From the NCBI RefSeq assembly GCF_000023285.1, contig NC_013162.1, forward strand, positions 2,166,001 to 2,230,000: DNA of 64,000 nt, read 5' to 3'. The stretch is from Capnocytophaga ochracea DSM 7271. GTDB taxonomy: Bacteria > Bacteroidota > Bacteroidia > Flavobacteriales > Flavobacteriaceae. A program made the translations under genes and the position numbers. Below, in pieces: positions 43,337-52,160 of the stretch. Numbering within the stretch: the stretch's first letter is position 1; every line of letters begins with the position of its first letter. The notes below the pieces were generated by a model that did not search any database, was not told where the DNA came from, and worked only from the letters and a program-made list of their open reading frames with translations.

Positions 43337-44461
43337 TTAATACGGTATCTCTTCCGTAATTTCAAGACCGTAGCCTGACATTCCTACGTAATTAGACGCA
43401 TTTTTAGAGTTGGTAAGTAATCGAAGTTTCCTAATACCTAAATCGTTGAGTATTTGAGCTCCCATCCCAATATCTTTGGTATCTTTACCTACTTGAGGAA
43501 GAGGGTGCCCTGTTTGGTGTTCTTTGATTTCGGTAATGTGCTGTAATAACGTTTTCGAATAACCTTCTTTATTAATTACTATCACAGCTCCTTTGCCTTC
43601 CTCATTAATTTTTCTGAAAATGCGTTCAAGAGGGTTGTCCTTATCTCCTGCTATAACTTCCAGAATATCATTACTGATAAATGATGAATGAACGCGCGTA
43701 AGCACAGGTTCATCTGCTTTCCAAGTGCCTTGTGTAAAGGCTAAGTGTATTTGCTTGTTAGTAGTTTGTTCATAGGCGCGCAAGCGGAATTCTCCATAAG
43801 GGGTTTGCAACAAGAAATCTTCTTTCTTTATCACAAGTGTGTCTTTGCGCATACGATAAGCAATAAGGTCTTCAATAGAAATGATTTTAAGGTCGAATTT
43901 CTTAGCTACTTCCACCAACTGAGGTAATCGTGCCATCGTACCATCTTCATTTAAGATTTCTACTAAAATACCGGCAGGTTTTAGTCCCGCAATACGAGTG
44001 AGGTCAATAGTTGCTTCTGTGTGTCCTGTACGGCGAAGTACTCCGCCTTCTTTAGCGCGTAAAGGGAATATATGTCCAGGACGCCCTAAGTCGAAAGGAG
44101 TGGTCTTTGGGTCTACTAATGCTTGAATAGTTTTAGCTCGGTCGAAAGCTGAAATACCGGTAGTACAACCCTGACCTTTTAAATCTACTGAAACAGTAAA
44201 CTGAGTCTCGTGTAGTACGGTGTTGTTTTGCACCATCATCGGAAGATCAAGCTCAGCACAGCGTTTTTCAGTAAGAGGAGTACAGACTAACCCTCGACCG
44301 TTGGTAATCATAAAATTAATCATCTCAGGAGTTACCTTTTCAGCAGCAGCAATAAAATCGCCTTCATTTTCGCGATTTTCATCATCTACTACAATAACGA
44401 CCTTTCCTTTTTTTATATCTTCAACAGCTTCTTCAATGCTGTTTAGTTTAATATTATTCAT
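43337..44461 (-). CDS. ribB: 3,4-dihydroxy-2-butanone-4-phosphate synthase fused to a degenerate GTP cyclohydrolase II domain
   Basis: The 374-residue protein begins with a complete RibB domain (about 1-205): [25 protein letters not shown] and the [14 protein letters not shown] motif. It makes the four-carbon unit of riboflavin. The C-terminal part (about 210-374) aligns with RibA (LTRVHSS, LRLLTNS) but lacks all three zinc cysteines ([10 protein letters not shown] in place of HSECLTGD) and the following CDCG, and has no GRGIGL loop. So it should not have GTP cyclohydrolase II activity. The start at 44461 is preferred over an upstream one that lies inside a hairpin. Confidence 0.88.
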   Translation of the reverse strand: MNNIKLNSIEEAVEDIKKGKVVIVVDDENRENEGDFIAAAEKVTPEMINFMITNGRGLVCTPLTEKRCAELDLPMMVQNNTVLHETQFTVSVDLKGQGCTTGISAFDRAKTIQALVDPKTTPFDLGRPGHIFPLRAKEGGVLRRTGHTEATIDLTRIAGLKPAGILVEILNEDGTMARLPQLVEVAKKFDLKIISIEDLIAYRMRKDTLVIKKEDFLLQTPYGEFRLRAYEQTTNKQIHLAFTQGTWKADEPVLTRVHSSFISNDILEVIAGDKDNPLERIFRKINEEGKGAVIVINKEGYSKTLLQHITEIKEHQTGHPLPQVGKDTKDIGMGAQILNDLGIRKLRLLTNSKNASNYVGMSGYGLEITEEIPY

Positions 44462-44487
44462 CTTTATCAATTGATTTATACAAAATG

Positions 44488-44510
44488 AACACGAGTGATA
44501 CACTCGTGTT
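44488..44510 (-). terminator. Hairpin after the 44.5-kb lipoprotein gene
   Basis: AACACGAGTG (44488-44497) and CACTCGTGTT (44501-44510) form a perfect 10-bp stem with a 3-nt loop. The U-tract after it on the minus strand is weak (CATTTTG), so it could also be an operator or a partial terminator between the lipoprotein and ribB. Confidence 0.55.
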
Positions 44511-44543
44511 AAAATTATAAATAGTTATTAATCTTCGTTCAAC

Positions 44544-45089
44544 TTAAAAATTAACTGTAATACGAGCAATTTTGGCACTTTCCTCAATATCTCCTTCTGA
44601 GATATTATCGGTAAGGTCAAAAGCTGTTTTAAGAGCCGATTTGTCAAAAGTAAAGTAGTAATTCTTTCCTTTTGGAGTAACCATTACGCTACTGATAGAG
44701 GGCTCAATTTCTAAATCGGGGTATTTGCTCTTTACGTCTTTAAAAGTACTCTGTAACGAAATCCCTTTTTCGGTAGCGTATTTATCGCACAATATCAATA
44801 CGCTTTCCACTATTTTATCCCCCTTATCATTGGTGGTGGGAGTGATTTCAAGAAGCTCTTTACCTTCTTTGTCTAAAATAGTAATGCGCTCTGCACTTGC
44901 ATAACGCAACTCTCCTTCCATAGTCGAGTTTACTATGGAGTCCTTAGCAAAGATAGAATCCAACTTTTGTATGGGAGTGTCTTTTTGGAGGACTCCTACA
45001 CTGTTACTAGTGATGAGGAACTCATTCTTTTTATTGTTACACGCCACAATAGTTAAAAGAACAGTAATGATAATAAAGTATTTTTTCAT
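44544..45089 (-). CDS. Lipoprotein of unknown function
   Basis: The 181-residue product has a lipoprotein signal ending in LLTIVACNNKKNEF, Cys17 as likely acylation site. The body is soluble, with predicted beta strands and the segment ASAERITILDKEGKELLEITP. I do not recognise a family; weak likeness to DUF1131-type lipoproteins is not enough. Its ATG overlaps the stop codon of the HerA-like gene by one base (TAATG), so translation is probably coupled. Confidence 0.7.
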   Translation of the reverse strand: MKKYFIIITVLLTIVACNNKKNEFLITSNSVGVLQKDTPIQKLDSIFAKDSIVNSTMEGELRYASAERITILDKEGKELLEITPTTNDKGDKIVESVLILCDKYATEKGISLQSTFKDVKSKYPDLEIEPSISSVMVTPKGKNYYFTFDKSALKTAFDLTDNISEGDIEESAKIARITVNF

Positions 45090-46624
45090 TATTTCTTGAT
45101 GATTTTATTTAATATTCCTAAAACACCTCTCACGAACGACGCACTTGTAACCATTTTTATCAAAGGATTAGTACCCGAACGCTTAGTAGTGGTTTTTTGT
45201 GTACTGGGCTTAGGAGCAGAAGCTTTTTCGGCTTCCTTAGCTTCTTTTTGCTTCTCTTCCTCTTTTCGCACGTCCTCTATTTTCTTATTCAAGATTTCAT
45301 AAGCGCTTTCACGGTCGATAACTTCGTTGTATTTGCGCACTAACTCCGAACGCCCTACCAACGCTTCAATTTCACTATCACTAAGGATATCCATTCTACT
45401 CATCGGTGCGCGCATCATTGTGTCTACCAATGGAGTAGGTATTCCTTTTTCGTTCAGTACTGTTACCAGTGCTTCTCCTGTTCCTAAGGAAGTAAGCGTA
45501 TCGGTAGTGTCGTAAAATTCTGATGAAGGATAGTTCTCTGCAATCAGCTTAATGGCTTTACGGTCTTTAGCAGTAAAAGCACGCAGAGCGTGTTGTACCT
45601 TCATACCCAACTGAGAAAGTATCGCATCGGGGATATCGGTAGGGTTTTGAGTACAGAAAATAAGTCCCACACCTTTTGAACGTATGAGCTTTACAATGTT
45701 CTCTAATTGGTTGAGAAGCGTTTTGGAAGCCTCATTGAAAATAAGGTGCGCTTCGTCGATAAAGATAACCAACTTAGGTTTCGACATATCGCCTTCTTCG
45801 GGGAAAGTAGTGTAAATTTCAGCCAAAAGACTCAACATAAAGGTCGAGAACATCTTAGGACGGTCTTGAATGTCTGTAAGGCGAATGATGTTTACATAAC
45901 CTTCGCCCTGTGCATTGGTTCTCATTAAGTCAGCTGGTTCAAAACTGCGCTCGCCGAAAAAAAGTTCAGCACCTTGATGCTCTAATTCCACAATTTTACG
46001 CAAGATAGCACTTGTTGAGGACTTAGAAACCGCTCCGTACTCTTTCTCGAAGTCGGTCTTTCCTTCATCAGTGGCATATTGAAGTATTTTCTTTAAATCT
46101 TTTAGGTCTAACAAGGGTAGTGCGTGGTCATCGCAGTATTTGAAAACCACTGCCAAAACACCTTCTTGCACATCGCTTAGGTCTAAAATGCGTGAAAGTA
46201 GCACAGAGCCAAATTCTGATACAGTAGCACGCATACGCACACCTTTTTGCTCCGAAATGGTCAGTAGTTCGGTGGGGAATGCCTGTGGTTGAAAGTCTAA
46301 GCCTATCTTACCTAAACGTTCTAAGATAAAAGGCTTTACTTCACCAGATTCAGCAATACCACTGAGGTCGCCTTTTAAGTCCATTAGCAATACAGGAACA
46401 CCTTTTTTAGAAAGGTTTTCGGCGATAACTTGCAGAGTTTTAGTTTTACCTGTACCCGTAGCTCCTGCGATAAGCCCGTGGCGGTTAAGTGTTTTTAAAG
46501 GTAAATTTACCAATACGTTTTCAATAGGTTGCCCTTCGTAGATAGCCCCTCCTAAGGTAATGTAATCACCTTTAAACGAGTATCCAGCGAGCATTGTTTC
46601 TTTAAAAGAATCTATTTTAGCCAT
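45089..46624 (-). CDS. HerA-like ATPase (DUF853/YjgR family)
   Basis: The 511-residue P-loop ATPase shows Walker A in LIAGATGTGKTKTLQVIAE (about residue 55), Walker B in KLVIFIDEAHLIF (about residue 285), and a sensor CTQNPTDIP. The N-terminal half has the DUF853 pattern. A charged, lysine/glutamate-rich coiled segment (about 430-475) precedes the basic C-terminus. Family members are cytoplasmic and sometimes called helicases; their function is unknown. It is the first gene of the long minus-strand run and has its own promoter. Confidence 0.9.
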   Translation of the reverse strand: MAKIDSFKETMLAGYSFKGDYITLGGAIYEGQPIENVLVNLPLKTLNRHGLIAGATGTGKTKTLQVIAENLSKKGVPVLLMDLKGDLSGIAESGEVKPFILERLGKIGLDFQPQAFPTELLTISEQKGVRMRATVSEFGSVLLSRILDLSDVQEGVLAVVFKYCDDHALPLLDLKDLKKILQYATDEGKTDFEKEYGAVSKSSTSAILRKIVELEHQGAELFFGERSFEPADLMRTNAQGEGYVNIIRLTDIQDRPKMFSTFMLSLLAEIYTTFPEEGDMSKPKLVIFIDEAHLIFNEASKTLLNQLENIVKLIRSKGVGLIFCTQNPTDIPDAILSQLGMKVQHALRAFTAKDRKAIKLIAENYPSSEFYDTTDTLTSLGTGEALVTVLNEKGIPTPLVDTMMRAPMSRMDILSDSEIEALVGRSELVRKYNEVIDRESAYEILNKKIEDVRKEEEKQKEAKEAEKASAPKPSTQKTTTKRSGTNPLIKMVTSASFVRGVLGILNKIIKK

Positions 46625-46691
46625 TTGTTATTAGTTTTAAGCTGTTAGTAGTGTTTTACTTATTCGATAGGTAGTTGGCATTTTCAAGGCA

Positions 46692-46721
46692 CAAAGGTAG
46701 AAAAAAAAGTTGAAAACCCAA
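46692..46721 (-). promoter_or_regulatory. Promoter of the HerA-like gene
   Basis: On the minus strand TTG (46721-46719), 19 bases, TACCTTTG (46699-46692), about 70 bp before the start codon. Confidence 0.78.
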
Positions 46722-47094
46722 AATTTATTAGGTAACAAATTTATTTTTAGTGCAATAAAAGGGTTTGTTAATAACCTTATGAAACTTACAGACTAAGAGC
46801 AAACAACGGTCTTTCCTTTCGTTTTACGTCGCTTTATTTCCCTCAAAACTACGGTTTTTCATTAACTCTTAACTCCTCATTTTTAATCATTTACATAGCT
46901 ATTGTATACCAATCTTCCAAGATTCGTATAAGCTTCCTATAAGCTTCCTATAAGCTAAACATACCCTCCTAATAACCTTTTTTCACCAAAATCCCCTTCA
47001 ACCATCTTCCGAACCTCTCCGTTATCTTCCGTTTCTTCGTGACCCTATCACTAAGCCATCAATCTCCATTTGCTAATTTACTAATTTTTCACAT
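46722..47094. other. Divergent intergenic region between HerA-like gene and murB
   Basis: Between the two divergent promoters no gene is apparent. It contains the family A core at 46904-46960 and downstream pieces (TCCGTTATCTTCCG, repeated TTTGCTAATTTACTAA) similar to those flanking the other family A copies. Confidence 0.6.
46904..46960 (+). repeat. Intergenic repeat family A, copy 3
   Basis: GTATACCAATCTTCCAAGAT followed by TCGTATAAGCTTCC and two more TATAAGCTTCC-type units. The upstream half seen in copies 1 and 2 is mostly lost. Confidence 0.8.
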
Positions 47095-47124
47095 TTGCTA
47101 ATTCATTTTTTTTGCATACCTTTG
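47095..47124 (+). promoter_or_regulatory. Promoter of murB (TTG-N19-TACCTTTG)
   Basis: TTG at 47095-47097 and TACCTTTG at 47117-47124, exactly 19 bases apart, 23 bp before the ATG. Confidence 0.82.
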
Positions 47125-47147
47125 CACTTGTAAGTAGACCGTAAGTT

Positions 47148-48131
47148 ATGCAAATACCTAACACTTTTAACCTTAAAGTTCAAGCTGAAAAATATATTCC
47201 TATCCATAGTGAAAAGGAACTCATCAGTGCGTTACAAGAGTATCACAATCCATTTGTTTTAGGGGGTGGAAGCAATATGCTTCTCACTAAAAATATTACG
47301 CAACCTGTGTTTCACATTTTGCTTAAAGGCATTAGCACTGTAAAAGAAACTGATGAATACATATGGCTTAAAGCACAAGCAGGAGAGAATTGGCACCAAT
47401 TTGTGCGTTATACTTTACAACAGGGCTATGGTGGACTTGAAAATCTTTCGCTGATCTACGGCAATGTAGGTACTACTCCTGTACAGAACATAGGGGCTTA
47501 TGGGGTGGAAATAAAAGATGTGATGGAGAGTTGTGAGACTATTGAGATTCATACACTGCAAAAACGCATATTTACAAATGCAGAATGTGCTTTTGCTTAT
47601 CGAGAATCTATTTTTAAGGGGAAAGAGAAGGGCAATTACATCATTACTTCGGTTACTTTTAAACTTACTAAAAAGAACCACCAATTGCATACGCAATACG
47701 GAGCTATTCAGCAAGTCCTTTCAGAGCGAGGAATTACTAAACCTACCCCCGAAGAGTTGTCCGATGCGATTATAACCATTCGCGAAAGTAAATTGCCTAA
47801 CCCTAATGTTTTGGGTAATTGTGGCAGTTTCTTTAAAAACCCAATTGTTCTAAAAACTGATTACGAAAAGCTACAACAGCAATATCCTGAAATTCCTTGT
47901 TATCCAGTGAATGAAACCGAAGTGAAAGTGCCAGCAGGTTGGCTTATAGATCGCTCAGGACTCAAAGGTTATCGGAAAGGAGATGCAGGAGTGCACAAGC
48001 ATCAAGCATTGGTATTGGTGAATTATGGTGAAGCTACGGGTGAGGAAATTTTAGCGGTGGCTAATTACGTAAAAACTCAAGTGCGAGAAAAGTTTGGTAT
48101 TGCCTTAGAGTTTGAAGTGAATATATTTTAA
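47148..48131 (+). CDS. murB: UDP-N-acetylenolpyruvoylglucosamine reductase
   Basis: Second enzyme of peptidoglycan precursor synthesis, reducing the enolpyruvyl group with NADPH and FAD. The 327-residue product shows the FAD-binding LGGGSNMLLT, YGGLENLSLIYGNVGTTPVQNIGAYGVEI, the catalytic AYRESIFKG and the NCGSFFKNP with the active serine, ending in the type I C-terminal domain (AGWLIDRSGLKGYRKGDAGVHKHQALVLVN). The length matches E. coli type I MurB. Confidence 0.96.
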   Translation: MQIPNTFNLKVQAEKYIPIHSEKELISALQEYHNPFVLGGGSNMLLTKNITQPVFHILLKGISTVKETDEYIWLKAQAGENWHQFVRYTLQQGYGGLENLSLIYGNVGTTPVQNIGAYGVEIKDVMESCETIEIHTLQKRIFTNAECAFAYRESIFKGKEKGNYIITSVTFKLTKKNHQLHTQYGAIQQVLSERGITKPTPEELSDAIITIRESKLPNPNVLGNCGSFFKNPIVLKTDYEKLQQQYPEIPCYPVNETEVKVPAGWLIDRSGLKGYRKGDAGVHKHQALVLVNYGEATGEEILAVANYVKTQVREKFGIALEFEVNIF

Positions 48132-48213
48132 TGAACGTACTTCATTTACATACAACTCAATCCAACTCTTGATTCGCATTATTTCAATATCTTTATCTAA
48201 AAAATAATTATTG

Positions 48214-49221
48214 ATGAAAAAAGAATATCATAAAGAAAAATTACAAACTATTGTACTTTCTAATAAGGGAGGTATGGAAGTAACTGTACTTAATTTTGGT
48301 GGTGTGATTAGCTCTATTAAAGTGCCTATAAAGGGGAAAAAAGTAGAGTGTGTATTGGGATTCGACACGTTTGAAGAGTACGTAAGTGAGGCTTACCGCA
48401 AAGAGTATCCGTATCTTGGTGCGATTATAGGGCGTAACGCAGGTCGTATAAAGTACGGAAAAGTTATTATCGATGGCAAGGAAGTACAATTGAACTGCAA
48501 TTTAGGAGAAAATCAAATACACGGAGGCTCAGTAGGCTTTGATAGTGTCTTTTGGGACGTAGTGGCAGTAAATAGGGGAGATGATAATTCTTCAGTAACC
48601 TTACAATATGTTTCTAAAGATGGCGAAGAGGGTTACCCAGGTGAGGTAACGGTGCGTGTAACCTATACGCTTACTTCCGATAACTGTTTGCGCATTGATT
48701 ATCACGGCACCACCGATGCACCTACTATTTTAAATCTCACTCAGCATACGTATTTTAACCTCAATGAAAGCAATACCGATGTGCTTAACAATACCTTACA
48801 AATAAAAGCCGATAAGTACGTACCGTTAGAAGAAGGGTTCTTTACCCCTACAGGTGAACGCCCTCCTGTGGCTGGCACACGTTTGGATTACCGAAAAGGG
48901 CAAAAGGTATATGCTCATACTGATAACTCTTTTGTACGTGAGATTACCCCTGAGGAAGTAATGGCTACACTTACTAACGGAGAAGGTTCATTGGCAATGG
49001 AAGTGCGTACTAATCACCCTGTGTTGCATATCTATGCAGGATATTATTTACCTGAGTTGCAACCACCTCATCGCAAAACTATAGGGCAAAGCAGAGGGAT
49101 TTGTTTTGAAGCACAAGGTTATGCCGATGCTACTAAACATCCACAGTTCGATAATGTAGTGTTAAGACCTAAAGAAGAATACAATTTCTTTACTGAATTT
49201 AAGTTTATGCACCTTTCGTAG
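48214..49221 (+). CDS. galM: Aldose 1-epimerase
   Basis: Interconverts alpha and beta forms of sugars such as galactose. The 335-residue protein has NRGGVISS-like start strands (NFGGVISSIKVP), the conserved GRNAGRIKYG, QIHGGSVGFDSVFWDV, the catalytic histidine in NLTQHTYFNLN, and the catalytic glutamate in GICFEAQGYADA. ATG at 48214 is preferred over the TTG just before it. The protein lacks a signal peptide. A strong terminator follows. Confidence 0.92.
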   Translation: MKKEYHKEKLQTIVLSNKGGMEVTVLNFGGVISSIKVPIKGKKVECVLGFDTFEEYVSEAYRKEYPYLGAIIGRNAGRIKYGKVIIDGKEVQLNCNLGENQIHGGSVGFDSVFWDVVAVNRGDDNSSVTLQYVSKDGEEGYPGEVTVRVTYTLTSDNCLRIDYHGTTDAPTILNLTQHTYFNLNESNTDVLNNTLQIKADKYVPLEEGFFTPTGERPPVAGTRLDYRKGQKVYAHTDNSFVREITPEEVMATLTNGEGSLAMEVRTNHPVLHIYAGYYLPELQPPHRKTIGQSRGICFEAQGYADATKHPQFDNVVLRPKEEYNFFTEFKFMHLS

Positions 49222-49246
49222 AAGGTATAAGATACATAGAAGCATA

Positions 49247-49277
49247 AAAAAAGAGTCTGATATACAGACTCTTTTTT
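49247..49277. terminator. Bidirectional terminator between galM and the nucleoid-associated gene
   Basis: AAAAAAGAGTCTG (49247-49259) and CAGACTCTTTTTT (49265-49277) form a perfect 13-bp stem with a 5-nt loop, between convergent genes. Confidence 0.88.
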
Positions 49278-49297
49278 ATGCTATTACCATTTAAAAA

Positions 49298-50356
49298 TTA
49301 GCTTTTTTGTTCTTTATTGAAGTACACCAAATAGTAATACATTTGTTTTTCTTCGTCCCAACCTTTCTCAATAAACTTATCAACTGATTCTGGATTGATA
49401 AAGTCCATACGTATTTGGATATTAGTGTCTAAATCAATCACATTTTTAATTTTTTTGCGCACATCCGATACAGCCTTATTAACAATCGGAAAGGTTGATA
49501 CATCTTCTATTTGGTACTTAGGTCCTTTCTCTACTTTGTAGTGCTTAAACTCTGGTATCAATTCAGGATTTTCAAACACTTCATTCATAAACGAGGTTTC
49601 TTCAAAATCATCATTCTTAGCGAAGTAATTAATAGCACGGTTCATAAACAAAACCTCTTCTTTTTTATCTTCAGCAGGCAAGATTACATCTTTGGCAAAG
49701 TCTTGGCTGAATTTTAAGTACTTTTTAGTATAGAAATTATCGTCTATTAACGCATCGACATTTAGAAAGTTCTCCAACCAATACTTAGTGTCGTAACGAT
49801 TACTATCGATGGAAAGTATTTTGTATCCGTCCTCTTTATTCACATTAAAGATAATACAACCTTTATCCAATCGGTGAATGTTCACTCCCTCTTGGATAAT
49901 CATCTCCAACTGGTTAGCCTGTTCTTCAAACTGCAAAAAGCTGTTCCTCATCTCCGATTTGAAGATACCTACTGCTTTTACCTTTTCATTATCTAAATAA
50001 CTATCGTGAAGAAGCGCTACATACACCTCTCCGCTTTTGATATGTGGGTGATTAGACTGATTGTACAAGTGTTGCGCAATCTTCTTAGATTGCTCGTGAA
50101 TAGAGCTCTCGTCCTCAAAAATAGGAGTTACCAGCTGGTAAAGCTCATTGAACTCAACATCGGTATCGTGTACTAAGTGAAAGTAGTTTTCTTCTTTTTC
50201 ACGGAAAGGTTTAAAGAAGTATTCTTTCAGTAGCCCTATAATCTCATCGTTTAGTGCATATGGTTTTTCTGAAAGGAATAGAGGTTCTCCTTTGCTTAGA
50301 TTACCTACCCTGTGAATAGAAAGTGTTTCAATGTTTGTTGTATATAAATTTAGCAT
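49298..50356 (-). CDS. Nucleoid-associated protein (NdpA/YejK family)
   Basis: The 352-residue soluble protein resembles the 37-kDa nucleoid-associated family, including the KSGEVYVALLHDSYLDNEKVKAVGIFKSE block, INRHLD-like GVNIHRLDKGCIIFNV, and YDTKYWLENFLNV. Family members bind DNA; their precise role is unclear. The gene follows the TnpR-like gene by 30 bp on the same strand and may be co-transcribed. Confidence 0.82.
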   Translation of the reverse strand: MLNLYTTNIETLSIHRVGNLSKGEPLFLSEKPYALNDEIIGLLKEYFFKPFREKEENYFHLVHDTDVEFNELYQLVTPIFEDESSIHEQSKKIAQHLYNQSNHPHIKSGEVYVALLHDSYLDNEKVKAVGIFKSEMRNSFLQFEEQANQLEMIIQEGVNIHRLDKGCIIFNVNKEDGYKILSIDSNRYDTKYWLENFLNVDALIDDNFYTKKYLKFSQDFAKDVILPAEDKKEEVLFMNRAINYFAKNDDFEETSFMNEVFENPELIPEFKHYKVEKGPKYQIEDVSTFPIVNKAVSDVRKKIKNVIDLDTNIQIRMDFINPESVDKFIEKGWDEEKQMYYYLVYFNKEQKS

Positions 50357-50386
50357 AGTTACTTGTTATCTGTTACTATTACGTAA

Positions 50387-50896
50387 TTAGTAGTATTCTT
50401 CTCCACTGAAACTTCCATAATCGTCTTCGTCGAGGTCAAAATCGTTAAATTCATCTTCAAACTCATCAAAATCATCAGCTACAAATGATTTCTCGGGAGC
50501 TTCAGCAGGAATAGAACCGTGAGCGTATATCAAAGCAGGATAAGAAACGCCTGTTTCTTCTTCATCAATCTCTACTAATTCTACGAAGAATGTCCACATC
50601 GACATAAAGTCGTATACGTACAATAGTTTAGGCTCTTCTTCACTTACTACCGATTCGATGGTTGTCTCTTCCATCAAGCGCATTTCTCCACTTTCTGATA
50701 CATCAAAAAGGGTGATTTCTTCTCCTTGATTCCAATCCTCATCGGTAAGATAGAAAGAAGCCATTTCGTCACCAGCAAAGCCAAATGATTGGTTGATTAC
50801 ATTGTGTAAATCTTCCAAAGTAGCTTCTCCCTGAATGATAATATCTCTAAAAACGTCTTCTTTAACGTCGAGTATCACTCTGAATTTGTATACCAT
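50387..50896 (-). CDS. Plasmid pRiA4b ORF-3/IS1096 TnpR-like protein
   Basis: The 169-residue protein has the family's fold marks: YKFRVILDVKEDVFRDIIIQ, EDLHNVINQSFGF, ASFYLTDEDWNQGEEITL and LYVYDFMSMWTFFVELVEI. The last 40 residues are very acidic. Despite the family name, no transposon ends or transposase lie nearby, so it should be seen as a housekeeping gene of unknown role. Confidence 0.82.
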   Translation of the reverse strand: MVYKFRVILDVKEDVFRDIIIQGEATLEDLHNVINQSFGFAGDEMASFYLTDEDWNQGEEITLFDVSESGEMRLMEETTIESVVSEEEPKLLYVYDFMSMWTFFVELVEIDEEETGVSYPALIYAHGSIPAEAPEKSFVADDFDEFEDEFNDFDLDEDDYGSFSGEEYY

Positions 50897-50929
50897 TTTT
50901 AGTTTTTAGTTATTTTAGTTGTTAGTAAA

Positions 50930-50983
50930 AAACTTTGTCAAAGGTCGTAGCACGACAGGCTGTTAGAGACTTTGACAAAGTTT
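50930..50983 (-). terminator. Family B hairpin, terminator of the PPIase gene
   Basis: AAACTTTGTCAAAG (50930-50943) and CTTTGACAAAGTTT (50970-50983) are exact complements. Both arms carry the same compensated change (G-C to A-T) relative to other copies. The loop holds the triloop hairpin GTCGT-AGC-ACGAC (50944-50956). It begins 22 bp after the PPIase stop, and on the minus strand six T follow the stem, so it can end the nrnA-gldI-PPIase transcript. Confidence 0.8.
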
Positions 50984-51004
50984 ATATATCCTTATTTTCT
51001 ATAC

Positions 51005-52135
51005 TTATTTAGCTATATCTGTAATTTCAATATCGAAAATAAGGTCGCTATTAGGTGGAATCACATCGCCAGCACCTCTTTCGCCATATCCTAAAGCAGC
51101 AGGAATAAATACGCGTATTTTATCACCTACTTTCATTGTAAGCAAAGCATCTCTGAAACCTGGTATAAGTTGCGCAGAAGTGTTATAAGGCATAGGGAAG
51201 GCTTGGTATCCTCCTTGTTGTTCACGTAATGAGTTGTACTTACCGTAAGCCTCTTCAATTTCTTTTACGTTAGAATCGAAAAGGGTTCCGTTTTTCAAAT
51301 AACCTGCGTAGTTTACCATTACTTGATGTGTGTGATTAGGTTGTTTGCCTTTGCCATCAACTAACTTAAAGATTTTTACTCCTGAAGGAAGTGCTTTAGC
51401 TTGTGGTTCCTGTACTTTTACTTCTTCTAAGAACTTAGCTGCAGCGGCTTTCGTCTTAGCTTCTTTTTCTCGCTCTCTCTTGTTAATTTCTTTGAAGTAA
51501 TCTTCAAAAACTTTTACAGCATTGAAACTTTTAGCATCTTTACCATTAGCAATAATAGTAATCTTATTGATTTTGATATCCTTTTCAGGCTTGTCGTTCA
51601 TTACTGTTTTAGTATTAGCAATAGCATCTATTACTTCTAAACCTTTCACCGTTTCGCCGAATACTGTGTGGCGACCATCTAAATGAGGAGTAGGCACTTG
51701 GGTAATAAAAAACTGACTGCCATTGGTAGCTGGTCCTGCGTTTGCCATTGACAAGGTTCCTTTTTTATCGTGTCTTAAAGTAGGCACTATCTCATCTTCA
51801 AATCGATAACCGGGTTCTCCCATTCCGGTGCCGGTAGGGTCACCTCCTTGTATCATAAAATCCTTGATTACTCGGTGGAAAATTGTTCCGTTGTAAAATG
51901 GTTTACCTTTGTATTCAGCTTTTACAAAAGTGTTTTTACCTTCTGCCAAAGTAACAAAGTTGGCTACTGTTACAGGAGTTTCTTTGTAGTTTAGTTTTAC
52001 AATAATATTTCCTTGAGTAGTTTCAATATCCGCAAATAAGCCATCGCCTAAATCTTTATAGGCTTTCTTTTGCGAATTGCAACTGAAAAATACAAACATT
52101 GCAGAAAGCAATGCGATAAAATTGAGTCGTCTCAT
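51005..52135 (-). CDS. Lipoprotein peptidyl-prolyl isomerase with cyclophilin and FKBP domains
   Basis: The 376-residue protein has a lipoprotein signal (AMFVFFSCNSQKK) and two different PPIase folds: a cyclophilin (about residues 33-195; FHRVIKDFMIQGGDPTGTG, NGSQFFITQVPTPHLDGRHTVFG) and an FKBP (about 255-376; VMVNYAGYLKNGTLFDSN, LGYGERGAGDVIPPNSDLIFDIEI). It should fold envelope proteins. It lies 25 bp downstream of gldI, itself an FKBP-type lipoprotein, so the two act in the same compartment and may overlap in function. Confidence 0.92.
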   Translation of the reverse strand: MRRLNFIALLSAMFVFFSCNSQKKAYKDLGDGLFADIETTQGNIIVKLNYKETPVTVANFVTLAEGKNTFVKAEYKGKPFYNGTIFHRVIKDFMIQGGDPTGTGMGEPGYRFEDEIVPTLRHDKKGTLSMANAGPATNGSQFFITQVPTPHLDGRHTVFGETVKGLEVIDAIANTKTVMNDKPEKDIKINKITIIANGKDAKSFNAVKVFEDYFKEINKREREKEAKTKAAAAKFLEEVKVQEPQAKALPSGVKIFKLVDGKGKQPNHTHQVMVNYAGYLKNGTLFDSNVKEIEEAYGKYNSLREQQGGYQAFPMPYNTSAQLIPGFRDALLTMKVGDKIRVFIPAALGYGERGAGDVIPPNSDLIFDIEITDIAK

Positions 52136-52160
52136 ATATAAAATTAATTAAAATTTCTAC

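Noticed and set aside
50387..50896. Insertion sequence remnant suggested by the IS1096 TnpR family name
   Set aside because: No terminal inverted repeats, target duplication or transposase are seen, and the gene is intact with codon use like its neighbours.
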